From: Bradyrhizobiaceae bacterium
GTDB taxonomy: Bacteria; Bacteroidota; Ignavibacteria; Kapaibacteriales; Kapaibacteriaceae
Assembly (NCBI GenBank): GCA_024103135.1
Contig: JAGFIZ010000025.1
Location: 1-64,000 of the forward strand
Reading direction: 5' to 3'
Length of the DNA stretch: 64,000 nt
Shown in pieces: positions 63,216 through 64,000 of this stretch. Made by a program: the position numbers and the translations under genes. The notes beneath the pieces are model-generated. The model saw only the letters and a list, made by a program, of their open reading frames with translations. It was not told the origin of the DNA and did not search any database. Position 1 is the first letter of the stretch, and each line of letters begins with the position of its first letter.

Positions 63216-64000
63216 TATGCGAATGCAGCAATGCCCGTAATGTCCTGTCCCAAGATCAACGTATGCATTTCATGCGTCCCCTCGTAGGTCTTCACGCTTT
63301 CCAGGTTTGCTGCATGCCTCATGATAGGATACTCGTCCAAAATCCCATTGGCACCATGGAGCTCACGTGCAATGCGTGCAATGTTCAAGGCGATTTCGCA
63401 GTTGTTGCGCTTTGCAAGTGATACTTGTTGCGGACGCATCGTGCCTTGATCCTTGAGCTTGCCAAGCCGCCACACAAGCAGTTGTGCCTTGGTGATCTCG
63501 GACAGCATATACACGAGCTTGTCTTGAATCAGCTGGTAGCCAGCAATCGGCTTGTCGAAGGTGATGCGGCTCTTGGTGTATTCGAGTGACGACTCATAGC
63601 AGCCCATCGCTGCGCCAACAACGCCCCATGAAATGCCATACCGTGCCTGCGTCAGACATGAGAGGGGTCCGCGTAACCCTTGCACTCCTGGCAACAAGTT
63701 TGCCTCTGGCACCTCTACATCCTGGAATACCAATTCGCTCGTAACCGAAGCGCGCAGCGAATGTTTGCCCTTCATTTCAGGAGCGGTGAAGCCCTTCATA
63801 CCTTTCTCGACGAGGAAGCCACGCACTACACCATCAAGCTTTGCCCAAACCACGGCAACGTCGGCCAACGTACCATTCGTAATCCACATCTTGGCACCAT
63901 TGAGTACATAGCCACCATCCGACTTCTTGGCCGTGGTTACCATGCCGCCAGGATTTGAGCCGTAGTCAGGTTCCGTGAGACCAAAGCATCCAATGGCTTC
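63215..64000 (-). CDS. Glutaryl-CoA dehydrogenase (partial, 5' end outside window)
   Basis: 261 residues read in frame from base 64000, so the start lies beyond the window; the in-frame Met at 63943 is internal. It opens GCFGLTEPDYGSNPGGM, the flavin-binding motif, has KMWITNGTLADVAVVWAK, and ends LESVKTYEGTHEMHTLILGQDITG. The Glu in TYEGTH is the catalytic base, and the IMRHAANLESVKTYEGTHEMHTLILG pattern fits the glutaryl-CoA group rather than short-chain acyl-CoA enzymes. It oxidises and decarboxylates glutaryl-CoA in Lys/Trp catabolism. The upstream kmo is compatible. Its stop overlaps the kup start by one base. Confidence 0.88.
   Translation of the reverse strand, partial: EAIGCFGLTEPDYGSNPGGMVTTAKKSDGGYVLNGAKMWITNGTLADVAVVWAKLDGVVRGFLVEKGMKGFTAPEMKGKHSLRASVTSELVFQDVEVPEANLLPGVQGLRGPLSCLTQARYGISWGVVGAAMGCYESSLEYTKSRITFDKPIAGYQLIQDKLVYMLSEITKAQLLVWRLGKLKDQGTMRPQQVSLAKRNNCEIALNIARIARELHGANGILDEYPIMRHAANLESVKTYEGTHEMHTLILGQDITGIAAFA

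Overview
The window looks like chromosome from a Gram-negative member of the Bacteroidota/Chlorobiota group, most likely a Kapabacteria- or Ignavibacteria-like lineage (inference). The grounds are several secreted proteins with type IX secretion (T9SS) C-terminal sorting domains, a PorE-like OmpA lipoprotein, two IgGFc-binding-domain proteins, DUF4397 and choice-of-anchor-D type proteins, an outer-membrane TonB-dependent receptor paired with a T9SS beta-helix protein, and a few promoter-like TAnnTTTG elements. Genes are tightly packed, with many ATGA, GTGA and TAATG start/stop overlaps. I saw no rRNA, tRNA, CRISPR array, insertion sequence or prophage.

Layout. 1-2248 (minus): prfA, a MarR regulator and a secreted CAP-domain protein. 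2343-7491 (plus): three envelope genes, namely a DUF4397 lipoprotein, a short T9SS cargo and an IgGFc-binding protein fused to a predicted beta-barrel. 7524-15075: an RDD membrane protein divergent from a seven-gene plus-strand operon (SpoIIM-like, membrane protein, DUF4129, DUF4350, MoxR ATPase, DUF58, CcmB). 15126-19096: a membrane acyltransferase-like protein, then a minus-strand set (trmH-like, MqnA-like, talC, tetR). 19105-23055: acid phosphatase plus a large T9SS IgGFc-type protein. 23148-27437: a murein-turnover neighbourhood (CtpA protease, DUF3108, GlcNAc-kinase-like, and convergent LD-carboxypeptidase). 27634-30180: a glycine-rich T9SS protein. 30327-39564 (minus): eight close-packed genes (trmB, aat, PorE-like lipoprotein, PBP1A, FAH-family hydrolase, outer-membrane protein, lipoprotein, kynurenine 3-monooxygenase). 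39665-44310 (plus): secD, secF, a STAS protein and purA. 44457-54754: a 1405-residue T9SS BNR/anchor protein, an unknown envelope protein, then the TonB receptor and its beta-helix partner. 54818-64000: a second DUF1624-like acyltransferase preceded by an unlisted 37-residue membrane ORF, a Ppx/GppA-HD protein, a DegP protease, two outer-membrane proteins separated by an intergenic palindromic repeat cluster, a Kup potassium transporter, and a glutaryl-CoA dehydrogenase cut by the window end.

Functionally the window is dominated by envelope biogenesis: Sec translocation, murein synthesis and recycling, T9SS anchoring and cargo, periplasmic quality control, and outer-membrane uptake. The less ordinary observations are a strongly over-represented AGGGGGC heptamer on both strands, a cluster of hairpin repeats with compensating arms, a coupled 37-residue membrane ORF, a DnaA-box-like cluster at 27447-27509, the barrel fusion, and an orphan ccmB at the end of the MoxR/DUF58 operon.
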